DNA of 64,000 bases from Lysobacter enzymogenes (GCF_900106525.1 NZ_FNOG01000014.1:1-64000); one strand, 5' to 3'. Positions 17,326-27,524 are shown, counted from the first letter of the stretch. Program-made: numbers and translations. Notes: generated by a model not told the origin, from the letters alone.

Positions 17326-17630
17326 GTGGGAAGGCCTTCGGGCCTGACGCCTTTGTGCTGGATCGCAGCGATCCGACCGAAAAGTGTCGGGGCTGAAGCC
17401 CCTCCCACAAAAGCAGCCCCTCCACTCGTAAGCCGGAAGTCGGAAGTCGGAAGTCGGAAGCCAGAAGCCATTGTGGGAGGGCCTTCAGGCCCGATGCTTT
17501 TGTCCCAGGTCGCGGCGACCTGACCGGAAGGCATCGGGGCTGAAGCCCCTCCCACAAAAGTAGGCCCTCCACGCGCAAGCCGGAAGCCGCAAGCCGGAAG
17601 CCCTTGTGGGAGGGCCTTCAGGCCCGACGC
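17326..17630. repeat. Two and a half copies of repeat family R3 plus short tandem repeats
   Basis: Paired palindromes lie at 17326-17409 and 17472-17556, and a half copy at 17605-17630. Between them are 7-base tandem runs (GGAAGTC, AAGCCGGAAGCC) at about 17428-17470 and 17577-17600. From 17631 to 18014 I see no repeat or gene, so that stretch presumably holds the aroQ-accBC promoter. Confidence 0.8.
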
Positions 17631-18014
17631 CTTCATCCCCGATCGCCGCAAACCCAAGCCCGGCCAGCGAATCTCAGCCCCGCCGACATCCCCGAGCTGC
17701 GACCGCCGCCCGCAATCCCCGTGCCGGCCGCCCTCCCGCCGCGGCCGCCCCTGTGCTCGAATAGGCCGCAGCCCGCCGCGCAAGCGCGACGGCACGCGCG
17801 ATCCGCGCGAGCAACGTCACGGCAACTGCGCCGATTCGGTGCCGATCCAGCGCCGAACATTCGCGTCCCGCCGCGAACATGCCGACATTTAGAGCCGCCA
17901 CTCAAACAACCGCTTAAAGCGCGATAACTTCGCCGATTTGGCGGGCAACTCCTGGACAACCCGCCGGCCTTCACGCAAACTGCCGCCCTTTGAAGGCAAC
18001 CGGTCCCGGTCTCG

Positions 18015-18455
18015 ATGGCCAAGCTCCTGGTCCTGCACGGCCCCAACCTCAACCTGCTCGGCACGCGCGAGCCCGAGGTCTACGGCCGCACCACCCTGGC
18101 CGAGATCGACGCCGGCCTGGCCGCGCGCGCAGCCGAAGCCGGCCACGCGCTGGAGAGCCTGCAGTCCAACGCCGAGCACGTGCTGGTCGACCGGGTCCAG
18201 GCCGCGCGCACGGACGGCACCGCGCTGATCCTGATCAACCCCGCGGCGCTCACCCATACCAGCGTGGCGATCCGCGACGCCCTGGCCGCGGTCGCGATCG
18301 CGTTCATCGAGATCCACCTGTCCAACCCGCACACCCGCGAGCCGTTCCGCCACCACAGCTACTTCAGCGACCTGGCCGTGGGCGTGGTCTGCGGCTTCGG
18401 CGCCGACAGCTACCGCTACGCGCTCGAAGCGGCAATCAAACGGCTGGCATCCTGA
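18015..18455 (+). CDS. aroQ: Type II 3-dehydroquinate dehydratase
   Basis: 146 residues, normal for the dodecameric type II enzyme. It dehydrates 3-dehydroquinate to 3-dehydroshikimate in the shikimate pathway. Signature elements are [21 protein letters not shown] (catalytic Tyr in EVYG), [30 protein letters not shown] and [29 protein letters not shown]. Position directly before accB is the common gamma-proteobacterial arrangement. Confidence 0.95.
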   Translation: MAKLLVLHGPNLNLLGTREPEVYGRTTLAEIDAGLAARAAEAGHALESLQSNAEHVLVDRVQAARTDGTALILINPAALTHTSVAIRDALAAVAIAFIEIHLSNPHTREPFRHHSYFSDLAVGVVCGFGADSYRYALEAAIKRLAS

Positions 18456-18522
18456 ACCCCCTTTCGCCCGGACCGCGTCTGCGCGGCCCGCACCCAAGAT
18501 CCAACACCCAGAGGCCCGCTTC

Positions 18523-19002
18523 ATGGACCTGCGCAAAATCAAGAAACTGATCGACCTGCTCGAGGAATCCAACCTCGCCGAGATCGAGATCAAGGAAGGC
18601 GAAGAGTCGGTCCGCCTGGCCCGCGCGCCCAAGGGCAGCTACGCCCTCGCCCCGGCCGCGCCGGTCTACGCCGCGCCGGAACCGCGCGCCGCCCAGCCGA
18701 TGCCGATGCAGTCGCCGACCGAAGCGGCCACCGGCGGCAGCGCCAAGCTCGGCAACGACCTGCCCGACGGCCACATCGTGCGCGCGCCGATGGTCGGCAC
18801 CTTCTACACCTCGCCGGCGCCGGACAAGCCCTCGTTCGTGTCGGTCGGCCAGACCGTCAAGGCCGGCGACACCCTGGCCATCATCGAAGCGATGAAGATG
18901 TTCAACCCGATCGAAGCCGACGTCTCCGGCACCGTGCTCAAGATCCTGGCCGAAAGCGGCCAGCCGATCGAGTTCGATCAGCCCTTGTTCGTGATCGGCT
19001 GA
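18523..19002 (+). CDS. accB: Biotin carboxyl carrier protein of acetyl-CoA carboxylase
   Basis: 159 residues. The N-terminal dimerisation segment ([34 protein letters not shown]) is followed by a Pro/Ala-rich linker. The C-terminal biotinyl domain (about 80-159) carries the biotinylated lysine in EAMKM. It carries carboxybiotin between AccC and the carboxyltransferase for the first step of fatty-acid synthesis. It is ten bases upstream of accC in the same operon. Confidence 0.96.
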   Translation: MDLRKIKKLIDLLEESNLAEIEIKEGEESVRLARAPKGSYALAPAAPVYAAPEPRAAQPMPMQSPTEAATGGSAKLGNDLPDGHIVRAPMVGTFYTSPAPDKPSFVSVGQTVKAGDTLAIIEAMKMFNPIEADVSGTVLKILAESGQPIEFDQPLFVIG

Positions 19003-19012
19003 GGCCGCGACC

Positions 19013-20380
19013 ATGCTGGACAAGGTCGTCATCGCCAACCGGGGCGAAATCGCGCTGCGCATCCTGCGCGCGTGCCACGCCCTGGGCATCCGCACGGTCG
19101 CGGTGCATTCCACCGTCGACCGCAACCTCAAACACGTCGCCATGGCCGACGAATCGGTGTGCATCGGGCCGGCGCCGTCGTCGGAGAGCTACCTCAACAT
19201 GGCCTCGATCATCGCCGCGGCCGAGGTCACCGACGCCCAGGCGATCCATCCCGGCTACGGCTTCCTCAGCGAAAACGCCGACTTCGCCGAACGCGTCGAG
19301 CAATCGGGCTTCGTTTTCATCGGCCCGCGCGCCGAGACTATCCGCCTGATGGGCGACAAGGTCGAAGCGATCCGCGCGATGAAGGACGCCGGCGTGCCCT
19401 GCGTGCCCGGCAGCGGCGGCCCGCTCGGCGACGACAACGCGGCCAACATCAAGATCGCGCGCGAGATCGGCTACCCGATCATCGTCAAGGCCGCCGGCGG
19501 CGGCGGCGGCCGCGGCATGCGCGTGGTCCACACCGAAGCGCATCTCAACGCCGCGATCCAGACCACCAAGTCCGAGGCCAAGGCCGCGTTCGGCAACGAC
19601 ATGGTGTACATGGAGAAGTTCCTGGAGAACCCGCGCCACGTGGAGATCCAGGTGCTCGCCGACGGCCAGGGCAACGCGATCCACCTGGGCGAGCGCGACT
19701 GCTCGATGCAACGCCGCCACCAGAAAGTCGTCGAAGAAGCGCCGGCACCCGGCATCACCGTCGAGCAGCGCGCGGAAATCGGCAAGGTCTGCGTGGAAGC
19801 GTGCATCCGCATCGGCTACCGCGGCGCCGGCACGTTCGAGTTCCTGTACGAGAACGGCCGCTTCTACTTCATCGAAATGAACACCCGCATCCAGGTCGAG
19901 CACCCGGTGACCGAACTGGTGACCGGCATCGACCTGGTGCGCGAGCAGCTGATGATCGCCTCCGGCCGCAAGCTTTCGATCAAGCAGGAAGACGTGGTGC
20001 TGGAAGGCCACGCGATCGAGTGCCGCATCAACGCCGAAGACCCGGAAACCTTCATGCCCTGCCCGGGCCTGATCAACCACTTCCATGCACCGGGCGGCCC
20101 CGGCGTGCGCGTGGACAGCCACATCTACGAAGGCTACCGCGTACCGCCGAACTACGACTCGATGATCGGCAAACTGATCGTGCACGGCCCCGACCGCGAA
20201 ACCGCGATCGCGCGCATGCGCGTAGCGCTGAGCGAGATGGTGGTGGACGGGATCAAGACCAACATTCCGCTGCAGCAGCGCATCCTGTCGGACGCCGGCT
20301 TCCAGCAGGGCGGCATGAACATCCACTACCTCGAGAAGCGGCTCAAGGAGCAGAAGGAAAAGACGATCGCGATCGTCTGA
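19013..20380 (+). CDS. accC: Biotin carboxylase subunit of acetyl-CoA carboxylase
   Basis: 455 residues. AccC carboxylates AccB-bound biotin using ATP and bicarbonate. It has the ATP-grasp architecture with [32 protein letters not shown], the glycine-rich loop [32 protein letters not shown], and the catalytic [16 protein letters not shown]. It is followed within 30 bases by a strong terminator, so the aroQ-accB-accC unit ends here. Confidence 0.97.
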   Translation: MLDKVVIANRGEIALRILRACHALGIRTVAVHSTVDRNLKHVAMADESVCIGPAPSSESYLNMASIIAAAEVTDAQAIHPGYGFLSENADFAERVEQSGFVFIGPRAETIRLMGDKVEAIRAMKDAGVPCVPGSGGPLGDDNAANIKIAREIGYPIIVKAAGGGGGRGMRVVHTEAHLNAAIQTTKSEAKAAFGNDMVYMEKFLENPRHVEIQVLADGQGNAIHLGERDCSMQRRHQKVVEEAPAPGITVEQRAEIGKVCVEACIRIGYRGAGTFEFLYENGRFYFIEMNTRIQVEHPVTELVTGIDLVREQLMIASGRKLSIKQEDVVLEGHAIECRINAEDPETFMPCPGLINHFHAPGGPGVRVDSHIYEGYRVPPNYDSMIGKLIVHGPDRETAIARMRVALSEMVVDGIKTNIPLQQRILSDAGFQQGGMNIHYLEKRLKEQKEKTIAIV

Positions 20381-20406
20381 TCCCTCCGCACCGCCGCCGC
20401 AACGAC

Positions 20407-20436
20407 AAAACCCCTTCCGCAAGGAAGGGGTTTTTG
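20407..20436 (+). terminator. Rho-independent terminator after accC
   Basis: A perfect 12-bp stem (AAAACCCCTTCC with its complement) around a GCAA tetraloop is followed by a T run. It lies 26 bases after the accC stop. Confidence 0.93.
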
Positions 20437-20440
20437 TTTG

Positions 20441-20730
20441 CGACCATTGCTGTCGCCTTAGCTCTTAGCTCCCCCCGCCGCAACGAACTCGCCACAGGCA
20501 ACCAGAGACCCGAAGGGCGGCGCGCAGGACGCGCGCCGTGCGCCACCCAGGCCATGGATGGCCTGTGTGGCGCATCCCCGCGAACGCACCGAACCTTAGT
20601 GGCTCTTGATCCGAAAATAAGGAAAGCGCCTTTCTTTGGTTACTTTCTTTGGCAAGACAAAGAAAGTGACCCGGCCGCTTGCGGACGGAAGCTGTTGATG
20701 TTCGCTGGTCGTCACTCGTAGCAACGATAG
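20441..20730 (-). repeat. Composite repeat R4, copy c
   Basis: A full minus-orientation copy with the same block order as the others: a short remnant of the variable tract, GCGCGCAGGACGCGCGC and GGCCATGGATGGCC palindromes, TAGTGGCTCTTGAT, the ACTTTCTTTG/CAAAGAAAGT hairpin and CCGCTTGCGGACGG. Unlike the other copies, it has no inverted partner within the window. It directly follows the accC terminator. Confidence 0.8.
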
Positions 20731-20753
20731 AAGCAGAAGCCAGATCAAAATGG

Positions 20754-20931
20754 ATTCCGGCTTTCGCCGGAATGACGGCGTGAGGGTTGCGGGCTTCGGG
20801 AGGTTGCGGCGGAGCCGCATCGCTGCGGTTGGATTCCGGCTTTCGCCGGAATGACGGCGTGGGGGTTGTGGGCTTCGGGAGGTCGCGGCGGAGCTAAGTC
20901 GCTGCGGTTGGATTCCGGCTTTCGCCGGAAT
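20754..20931. repeat. Three tandem 79-bp units with REP-like palindromes (R2)
   Basis: ATTCCGGCTTTCGCCGGAAT recurs at 20754, 20833 and 20912, with conserved spacer text (GACGGCGTG.GGGTTG, GGGCTTCGGGAGG, GCGGCGGAGC). The unit matches the array at 175-354, and again sits directly beside a composite R4 copy. Confidence 0.8.
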
Positions 20932-20988
20932 GACGGCGTGAGGGTTGCGGGCTTCGGGAGATCACGGCGGAGCTGCGTCGCTGCGGTT

Positions 20989-21064
20989 GGTCGCGACTTG
21001 CGCCGCTCCTACAGGGGCTGCGGCCAGTTCGTATCCGACTGTAGGAGCGGCGCAAGCCGCGACC
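20989..21064. repeat. Inverted repeat family R1
   Basis: GGTCGCGACTTGCGCCGCTCCTACAG faces CTGTAGGAGCGGCGCAAGCCGCGACC across about 24 bases. From 21065 to 21329 I find no gene or further repeat. Confidence 0.8.
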
Positions 21065-21329
21065 GCGACAAGACCGATCACGGCGCCAGCAACACCATCC
21101 CTGAGCATGCAACGCCGCAACCCACGCCGCCGCCCCACAGGGAGCAAACGCCGCTCAACCAACCAGTCGAAACACCGCCGCCCGCAACCGCCCAGCGACC
21201 CGATCCATCGATTAACCGCGCCAGCCCGCGACCGACGCCTCGCGCCCGCGGCCTACACCCGCGACGCGCCCACCGCCTCACCGCGCGCGCCCTGCGCGCA
21301 CGCATCCCGCATCGTCGCCATTGCAGCGA

Positions 21330-21800
21330 TCAACGCACCACCACATCCATCCACGCAGCCATTTCCTGCACGTCCGCCTCGGTCAGCTCGGTCGCGCCAG
21401 GCACGTTGCGCGGCTGGCCATCGTCGCCCTTGCCGGCCTTCTTGCCCTTCGCCGGCACCTGCGTACCCGGGATCGGCTGCACGCCGCCGCTGGCCGATGG
21501 ACTGACCACCATCACGTACTCGCTGGAACCGTCCGGCCAGACCACCTTGAAGGTGCTGCCCGGCGGCAAGGTCGAGAACGGCGCGCCGCTCTGGGCGCGA
21601 TAGACCGCCGCGATCTGCGCCGCGCTCAACGAGCGCCGCTCGGATTTGGAGTCCACCGAAGTCACCGCGACCTGTCCCAGCTCGCGGTAGTCCGCGCCGA
21701 ACACGTCGATCATCACGCCGGCCGCGCCGACCGAGTAGGCGCTCAACAACAACGCCCAGAACCCGATCTTGGCCGTGCGCTTGAAATGCTCGCGTTTCAT
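21330..21800 (-). CDS. Membrane-anchored protein of unknown function
   Basis: 156 residues; AGAGAGG precedes the ATG at 21800. One N-terminal membrane helix (KIGFWALLLSAYSVGAAGVMIDVFG) is followed by a periplasmic domain rich in strands (YRELGQVAVTSVDSKSERRSLSAAQIAAVYRAQSG, TFKVVWPDGSSEYVMVV), a Gly/Lys linker and an acidic C-terminal helix ending AAWMDVVVR. I recognise no family. Its start overlaps the stop of the upstream gene by four bases (ATGA), so the two are coupled and probably work together. Confidence 0.7.
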   Translation of the reverse strand: MKREHFKRTAKIGFWALLLSAYSVGAAGVMIDVFGADYRELGQVAVTSVDSKSERRSLSAAQIAAVYRAQSGAPFSTLPPGSTFKVVWPDGSSEYVMVVSPSASGGVQPIPGTQVPAKGKKAGKGDDGQPRNVPGATELTEADVQEMAAWMDVVVR

Positions 21801-22825
21801 TTGGTCCTCTCTTCGCCAGTCAGCGAATAGATCATCTCTTGCACCACTTCCGCCCCCTGACGCGGGATCGCCGCGTCGTACACGAAACTCGCGAAATCCT
21901 GCTGCGGGTCCTGCGAACAAATGCCGCCGTTGGCGCAGTAGGACGTCATCAGCGAACTGTCCGGCCCGCAGTCCTGGCCCAGCCGGCACGCAGCCAGCTT
22001 CCAGGCCAGTTCGGCGAACTGGGTGCCCGACACGCGCTGGTAATCGAAACCGGCGCTGCGGCCGTTGCTGGCCAGGCCCATGCCGCCGGACAGCGCCATG
22101 AACGCTTCCGGATCTTTGGAGCGCAACACCCGATCGATCAGGCCGCGGCGGTAGTCGTCGGTCTTCTCCAACGGCTTGCCGGCGCTCAGCAGCGAGGCCT
22201 CGGCGGCCAGGCTGCCGGCCTGCGCGGCTTCGACCCGCTTGACCAGGATCATCGGATAGCCGAGCGCATCGTCCGGGGCGAAGCGCGCGCAGCGCTCGCT
22301 GACCCGGTTGCGCGCGGCGGTCATCGCCGCCGCGCCGCGCACCTTCATCGCTTCCAGCGTGCGGGTGTCGTTGCGGTAATCCACCGGCGCGTTGGAATAG
22401 TTGGCGCAGTAGTCGTAGACCCGGGTCAGCAGCCACATCGCTTCGGGCTCGCCGGCCTCGGCGCGCAGGCGCAGCGATTGAGCGAACGAGTACAAATCGG
22501 GCGTCTGCTCGAACTGCTGGCGCAGCGGCGACGGCGGCCGCAGCGGCGCGCGCGCCGGGCGGCGCGGCGCGGGGCGGATCGCCGAATCCGAAGCGCGGTC
22601 GGCGCCGACGGCGCCACCGGCCGGGCCGATGGCCACCGGCGCCTGGGCCAGGTCGGCGTCGCCGATCGGCAGCGCTTCGGCGTGGCGGCGGTGGGCGTAC
22701 ACCAGCGCGCCGCCGAGCAAGACCAGCGCCGCCGCTGCCGCCATCAATCGCAGGCTCATGCGCGCACCCGCGCGCGAGGGCTGGCGCGAGTCTTGCGGAT
22801 AGGCGGATGGGCAGGCATCGGACAT
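21797..22825 (-). CDS. Membrane-anchored protein of unknown function
   Basis: About 342 residues from the ATG at 22825. An internal ATG at 22759 (MSLRLMAAAAALVLLGG) is a possible alternative; neither has a clear ribosome site. One membrane helix near the N-terminus is followed by a Pro/Arg-rich linker and an extracytoplasmic helical domain with paired cysteines (YDYCANYSN, SERCARF, AACRLGQDC, YCANGGICSQD). The cysteine pattern suggests disulfides and DsbD-linked folding. It is the first gene of a two-gene unit with the 156-residue protein. Function unknown. Confidence 0.7.
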   Translation of the reverse strand: MSDACPSAYPQDSRQPSRAGARMSLRLMAAAAALVLLGGALVYAHRRHAEALPIGDADLAQAPVAIGPAGGAVGADRASDSAIRPAPRRPARAPLRPPSPLRQQFEQTPDLYSFAQSLRLRAEAGEPEAMWLLTRVYDYCANYSNAPVDYRNDTRTLEAMKVRGAAAMTAARNRVSERCARFAPDDALGYPMILVKRVEAAQAGSLAAEASLLSAGKPLEKTDDYRRGLIDRVLRSKDPEAFMALSGGMGLASNGRSAGFDYQRVSGTQFAELAWKLAACRLGQDCGPDSSLMTSYCANGGICSQDPQQDFASFVYDAAIPRQGAEVVQEMIYSLTGEERTK

Positions 22826-23007
22826 CAAAGGGCGCGACTCGCGGCCGGACGACGAAGGTGCGGGAGGGCGCGCCGGCCCCGACGGGGCGGCGCGACGAAG
22901 CGTCGATGATATGTCAAGCGCCCGGCCGATGCCCGCCCCGGCTCACGAAGCGATGCAAATCACAGTTCTCAGTTGCCGGCGAGCCGGCCTCGGCGGCCCC
23001 GCCGCCG

Positions 23008-24021
23008 CTAGTCGCCGGCGGCGGGAGCGGCCGCTCCGGCGCAGGCGACCCCGGCGTGGCGCGCGTGCGGCCAGTATTCCTCGTCGCCGGGTTTTTCCGG
23101 GCGCGACAGTTCGCCGGCGCTGATCAGGGTCAGGCGGTCGCCGGCGTCGTTGCGGTAGGCGAAGCTGCAAAAGCCCTGGCCGGTGCCGGCGCAGTCCTCG
23201 ACTTCGGGAAAGCCGGCCTCGACCAGACCGCCGACGAAGCCGGGCTCCTCGCGCTGCGGCGGCGCGGCGCGCCAGCCGTGCGCGAGCAGGCGCTCGCGCG
23301 CCTGCGGCAGGGCCACGCCTTCCACCCGCGGCACCGCGGCGCGGCCGCCGCAGTAGCGGTCGGTTTCCGGCAGCGCGACCAGGCGCAGCGCGCCGTCCTC
23401 GGCCCGCACCCGCGCGCGCTGCACCGCCCAGTCGAACACGCCCAGCGCCGCGTCGCCGCCGCGCAGCTTGGCGTCCTCGCCGTCGTCGAAGCCCTGCACG
23501 CCGCTGTCGCCTTCCTCGGCGCGCGCGCCGGGCTCGAACACTTGCGCCACCGCCTGGCCGTCGCGGAAGAACAGCAGCCGCCCGCCGCCGGCGGTGCAGC
23601 CCATCCCGGCCAGCACGCCCGGCGCGCCGGCGACGCCGACCACCCGGTAGCCCTGCCACTCGCGCTCGGCGAACACCTTCCAGCCGCGGATCACGGCGGC
23701 GCGGGCCTCGGCGGACTTGGGCTCGACCGAGCAGTCGCCGGCGACCTCGGCATTGTCTTGTTTCGGCAGCGCCGGCAACGCGCTCAGCCGCTCCAGGCGC
23801 AGACCGGCGATGTCGGTGGGCAGCGAGCCCGGGGCGGTGGCGTCGGGCGCCGGTCCCGCGACGGCCGGCGCCTTGGCCGGCGCGACGGGCGCGGCCGGCG
23901 CCGCGGCGGGCGCCGGATCGCGCGCACAGGCCGCGGCCAGGCTCAGGGCGATGCCCAAGGCGAGCGCGCGGGCGGCGGGAACGGGGGAAAACGGCTGGCG
24001 TGGGTAGGCGTCCATGTGCAT
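23008..24021 (-). CDS. Putative lipoprotein of unknown function
   Basis: 337 residues from the ATG at 24021 (AAGGA about 12 bases upstream). The signal ends in a lipobox (IALSLAAACARD), followed by a roughly 40-residue Ala/Pro linker. The globular part contains GDCSVEPKSAEARAAVIRGWKVFAEREWQGYRVVGVAG and two weakly similar halves each with a cysteine pair. No known domain is evident. It is divergent from prmA with 100 bases between starts. Confidence 0.7.
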   Translation of the reverse strand: MHMDAYPRQPFSPVPAARALALGIALSLAAACARDPAPAAAPAAPVAPAKAPAVAGPAPDATAPGSLPTDIAGLRLERLSALPALPKQDNAEVAGDCSVEPKSAEARAAVIRGWKVFAEREWQGYRVVGVAGAPGVLAGMGCTAGGGRLLFFRDGQAVAQVFEPGARAEEGDSGVQGFDDGEDAKLRGGDAALGVFDWAVQRARVRAEDGALRLVALPETDRYCGGRAAVPRVEGVALPQARERLLAHGWRAAPPQREEPGFVGGLVEAGFPEVEDCAGTGQGFCSFAYRNDAGDRLTLISAGELSRPEKPGDEEYWPHARHAGVACAGAAAPAAGD

Positions 24022-24121
24022 CGCGACTGCGCGTCCTTGGGTCCGCAAAGCGCCGCACGCTATCTGATCGCGGCGAAACGGGTCAATAATGGCCGCCGTT
24101 TTCGCTCATCCGCGCCCGCCC

Positions 24122-25042
24122 ATGCCTTTCCTGGAACTCACCCTGCGCTGCAGCGAGGCCGAACAGCCGCGCTTCGAGGCCGCGCTGGACGACGTCGGCG
24201 CGCTCGCCGTGACCATGCTCGACGCCGATGCCGACAGCAGCAACGAGCGCGCGATCCTCGAACCCGGCGTCGGCGAGACCCCGCTGTGGCAGTCGATCGT
24301 GCTCAGCGCGCTGTTCCCGCACGACGCCGACGCGCTGGTGATCCTGGCCGCGTTGGAATCCTTCGACCCGGACCTGGACTGGAGCCGGGTCGGCTTCGCC
24401 AACGTCGACGACCAGGACTGGGAACGCGCGTGGATGGACCAGTACGCGCCGCTGCAGTTCGGCCGCCGCACCTGGATCGTGCCGTGGAACCAGGACCTGC
24501 CGGCCGACGCCGACCGCGCCGACGCCGCGGTGGTGCGCCTGGACCCGGGCCTGGCCTTCGGCTCGGGCACCCACCCGACCACATCGCTGTGCCTGGCCTG
24601 GCTCGACGCGCTCGCCGACGCCGGCGAACTGGCCGGGCGGCGCGTGCTCGATTTCGGCTGCGGCTCGGGCATCCTCGCGCTGGCCGCGCTCAAGCTCGGT
24701 GCCGCCGACGCGATCGGCGTCGACAACGATCCGCAAGCGCTGATCGCCACCGCCGACAATGCCGAACGCAACGGCGAGGCCGCGCGCATGCAGGTGTACC
24801 TGCCGCAGGACGAACCGGTGGCGGCGTATCCGGTGGTGGTCGCCAACATCCTCGCTTCGGCGCTGATCGCGCTGGCCGACACCCTGGCCGCGCGGGTCGC
24901 GCCGGGCGGGCGCATCGCCCTGTCGGGCATCCTCGCCGGGCAGGAGGACGAAGTGGTCGCGCGCTATGCCGAGGGTTTCGACGCGTTGCAGGTCGAACGC
25001 CTCGAAGACTGGATTCGCGTCACAGGCGTGCGTCGTCGCTGA
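24122..25042 (+). CDS. prmA: Ribosomal protein L11 methyltransferase
   Basis: 306 residues; the ATG at 24122 ([22 protein letters not shown]) gives the normal PrmA N-terminus. PrmA trimethylates lysines and the N-terminus of L11. The N-terminal L11-binding domain is followed by a class I methyltransferase fold with [42 protein letters not shown] and the catalytic [14 protein letters not shown]. It is upstream of the DUF3426 gene and fis, as in many gamma-proteobacteria where prmA leads to fis. Confidence 0.95.
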   Translation: MPFLELTLRCSEAEQPRFEAALDDVGALAVTMLDADADSSNERAILEPGVGETPLWQSIVLSALFPHDADALVILAALESFDPDLDWSRVGFANVDDQDWERAWMDQYAPLQFGRRTWIVPWNQDLPADADRADAAVVRLDPGLAFGSGTHPTTSLCLAWLDALADAGELAGRRVLDFGCGSGILALAALKLGAADAIGVDNDPQALIATADNAERNGEAARMQVYLPQDEPVAAYPVVVANILASALIALADTLAARVAPGGRIALSGILAGQEDEVVARYAEGFDALQVERLEDWIRVTGVRRR

Positions 25043-25069
25043 GCGCGCGGCATGGTTGAATAAGCGCGC

Positions 25070-26248
25070 ATGTTCGTCGCCTGCCCTCACTGCGGTTACC
25101 TGGTCGCGCTGATCGTCGCCAAGGACGGTCCGGCGCGCGCCTGTCCGCGCTGCGGCGGCTCGCTGCAGAGCGAGGCGCCGGCGGCGATGGCCGCGCAGGC
25201 CGCGGCGGCCGAAGAGGCCGGCACGGCGCGCGACGCGGTGGCCGAGGCGCCGGCGGCTTCGCTCATCGACGACGCGCCGGTCGACGACGGCATTGCTGTC
25301 AACGCAGCGGCCGCGACGCCGGCACCGCCGGCGAGCGTGCCGGTGGGCGACGAAATCAGCCGCAGCCTGCGTCGCGCCGGTACTGCCGAAGCGGCGACAC
25401 AGGCCGGGCATGCCGCTTCGGTTCGCGACCCGGCCGCGCGCGCAGCGCCGGCCGACGACGCCGCGCCATCGGCCGCAGCGAAGCCGCAGCCCTCCGCATC
25501 GGAACACGACGAAGCTGCCGCGTCGGCCGCCGAAGCGCACGACACCGCAGCAGCGGACATGGACAAGCACGCAGCGCAAGCCACATCGGCCGCTGCCATC
25601 GACACCGACACCGCCCGCACCGAACCCGAGCCCGCCGCGCTGCCTCCGCTCACCGGCGCTGCCGCGACCGCCGCCCCGCCCGCGCGCGGCCGCCGCCAAC
25701 GCAAATCCGAAACCACCGTAACCTCGGCGCGGCGCGCGCCGAGCTTCGCCCGCCAGCAGGCGCGCGCGCAGGCGCCCAAGCCGCGCCTGCACTGGAGCGG
25801 CGCGCTCGCGATCGCCGCGCTGACCCTGACGCTGGCGCTGCAACTGCTGCTGGCGCAACGCGCCGAACTCGCCGCCGACGCGCGCTGGCGCCCGCTGGTG
25901 AGCGGCCTGTGCGGCGCACTGGGCTGCTCGGTTCCGGCCTGGCACGAACCGGCCGCGCTGACGATGCTCAATCGCAATGTGCTGCCGTTAGCGGAACGCG
26001 CGGGGGCCTTGCGCGTGTCCGCCGGCTTCCGCAACGATGCGCGCTGGGCACAACCCTGGCCGGTGCTGGTGCTGAGCCTGGAGGACGTGGATGGCCGCCG
26101 GGTCGGCCAGCGCGCGTTCGCTCCACAGGAGTACCGCCGCGGCCACCGCCCCGGCGACCTCATCGCCCCAGGGCAAAGCGCCGCGGTGCAGTTCGACGTG
26201 ATCGAACCGGCCCCGCGCGTGGTCGCGTTCACCTTCGACTTCCGTTGA
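25070..26248 (+). CDS. Zinc-ribbon and DUF3426 membrane protein
   Basis: 392 residues. The N-terminal zinc ribbon (CPHC at 5-8, CPRC about 20 residues on) is of the MJ0042 type. A roughly 180-residue Ala/Pro/Glu-rich disordered linker precedes one membrane helix (SGALAIAALTLTLALQLLLA) and a C-terminal DUF3426 domain (LNRNVLPLAERAGALRVSAGFRNDARWAQPWPVLVLSLEDVDGRRVGQRAF). DUF3426 proteins are commonly found between prmA and fis or dus genes. Their role is unknown, and the ribbon suggests a cytosolic regulatory face linked to an envelope domain. Confidence 0.85.
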   Translation: MFVACPHCGYLVALIVAKDGPARACPRCGGSLQSEAPAAMAAQAAAAEEAGTARDAVAEAPAASLIDDAPVDDGIAVNAAAATPAPPASVPVGDEISRSLRRAGTAEAATQAGHAASVRDPAARAAPADDAAPSAAAKPQPSASEHDEAAASAAEAHDTAAADMDKHAAQATSAAAIDTDTARTEPEPAALPPLTGAAATAAPPARGRRQRKSETTVTSARRAPSFARQQARAQAPKPRLHWSGALAIAALTLTLALQLLLAQRAELAADARWRPLVSGLCGALGCSVPAWHEPAALTMLNRNVLPLAERAGALRVSAGFRNDARWAQPWPVLVLSLEDVDGRRVGQRAFAPQEYRRGHRPGDLIAPGQSAAVQFDVIEPAPRVVAFTFDFR

Positions 26249-26368
26249 ACGGCCGGTCGTCGCGTTGTCTCTAGCGACTCCGGCGCGCTAGACTCGCCGT
26301 CCCGTCGGTGCCACGCCTAGCGCGTCCCTGCACGTTCCGACGGTCGAATGCCTGCTACGGGGAAGCAC

Positions 26369-26641
26369 TTGAACGCACTCAACGACCGCAACGATGGCGC
26401 ACGCTCCGGACCCCGCGTCCCGCTGCGCGACCACGTCGCGACTTCGATCCGTCGTTACCTCGGCGACCTGAACGGAAGCGGCACCGAAAACCTCTACGAG
26501 ATCGCCCTGCGCGAGCTCGAAATCCCGCTGTTCGCCGAAGTGCTGCAGCACTGCGACGGCAACCAGAGCCGCGCCGCGGCGATGCTGGGCATCCATCGCG
26601 CCACATTGCGCAAAAAACTGCGCGAGTACGGGCTGGAATAA
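26369..26641 (+). CDS. fis: DNA-binding protein Fis
   Basis: 90 residues from a TTG at 26369 preceded by GGGGAAG; an ATG seven codons earlier lacks a ribosome site and would make a 97-residue form. The C-terminal HTH ([34 protein letters not shown]) is diagnostic of Fis, a homodimeric nucleoid protein that activates rRNA promoters. The basic N-terminal arm is longer than in E. coli. In relatives fis is usually followed closely by purH; here about 10 kb of other genes separate them. Confidence 0.92.
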   Translation: MNALNDRNDGARSGPRVPLRDHVATSIRRYLGDLNGSGTENLYEIALRELEIPLFAEVLQHCDGNQSRAAAMLGIHRATLRKKLREYGLE

Positions 26642-26702
26642 GCCGCGCCCGCGCCACGCGCGCGACGCCGACGCCCGCTTTCAGGACTTCACGAGAACCG
26701 AC

Positions 26703-27443
26703 ATGGACGCCGAACGCGACCTCACCCAGGCCGGCGGCTGGCTGCGCCCGTTTCCCGACGCCGCCGACGTCTTCGCCGTCGACCAGCAACACCTGGCCCG
26801 GCACCTGCACCCCTTGGTCTCCATCGACCTGGCCGCGGCCGACCCGCAGTGGTCGGGCTGGCTGCACCTGCTGAGCCCGCTGGAACCCTGCGACGGCCTG
26901 GTCGGCCAGTACAGCCAAGTCGAGGACGGCGAACTGCTGCGGCCGAACTGGATCGGCTTCCAGGTCGAGGCCGACGGCCGCTATCGCCTGCTCGGCGACG
27001 CGCGCTATTTCCTGCTCGAAACCGGCGCGGAACATACGCCGGCCGCGCTGCAGGTATCGCGCCGCGAGCTGGAAGCGCACTACGCCGAACAAGAGGCCGC
27101 CTACGCCGCCTCGCGCGATTACTACCGCGCCCACGGCAAGCTCGTGCGCCTGGACCGCAAGGGCCGGCCGAGCTACGGCAACGAAGACGCGATCGAACTG
27201 GTCGAATACGTCGGCGGCGACCTGGAAGCCGGCGGCAACTGGGAAGAGACGGTCGAATTCCCGCTGGAATACGGCCAGGTCGACGGCGAAGAACGGGTGT
27301 GGCCGCTGAGCCCCGCCGGCCGGCGCTTCCACCACGTGGCCTCGGTGCCGGGCTGGAACTACCGCACCAGCGGCGCCGACTTGATCCTGTTGTTCTACGA
27401 ACCCGTCGAGCGGCTGGCGCTGCTGAGTTTCGACTGGAGCTGA
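26703..27443 (+). CDS. Hypothetical cytosolic protein
   Basis: 246 residues, no signal peptide or membrane helix, strongly acidic. It contains DPQWSGWLHLLSPLEPCDGLVGQYSQVEDG and a basic-acidic helical centre (SRRELEAHYAEQEAAYAASRDYYRAHGKLV), ending PGWNYRTSGADLILLFYEPVERLALLSFDWS. Composition and tryptophan content resemble SMI1/YwqG-like cytosolic proteins, but I see no clear family match. It is preceded by fis and followed by repeats. Confidence 0.7.
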   Translation: MDAERDLTQAGGWLRPFPDAADVFAVDQQHLARHLHPLVSIDLAAADPQWSGWLHLLSPLEPCDGLVGQYSQVEDGELLRPNWIGFQVEADGRYRLLGDARYFLLETGAEHTPAALQVSRRELEAHYAEQEAAYAASRDYYRAHGKLVRLDRKGRPSYGNEDAIELVEYVGGDLEAGGNWEETVEFPLEYGQVDGEERVWPLSPAGRRFHHVASVPGWNYRTSGADLILLFYEPVERLALLSFDWS

Positions 27444-27524
27444 GGCGGCCCTGCCCTCGCCGCGTGTAGCCCGCAATCGACCGCAGCGATGCGGCGTCGC
27501 CGCCGTCGCAACGACCGACTCGTA

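Noticed and set aside
13952-17578. Minus-strand frame of about 1200 codons antisense to dsbD and tlpA
   Set aside because: It lies wholly opposite well-identified genes, is dominated by Arg, Gln, His and Gly as expected from the complement of GC-rich coding DNA, and has no ribosome site or domain.
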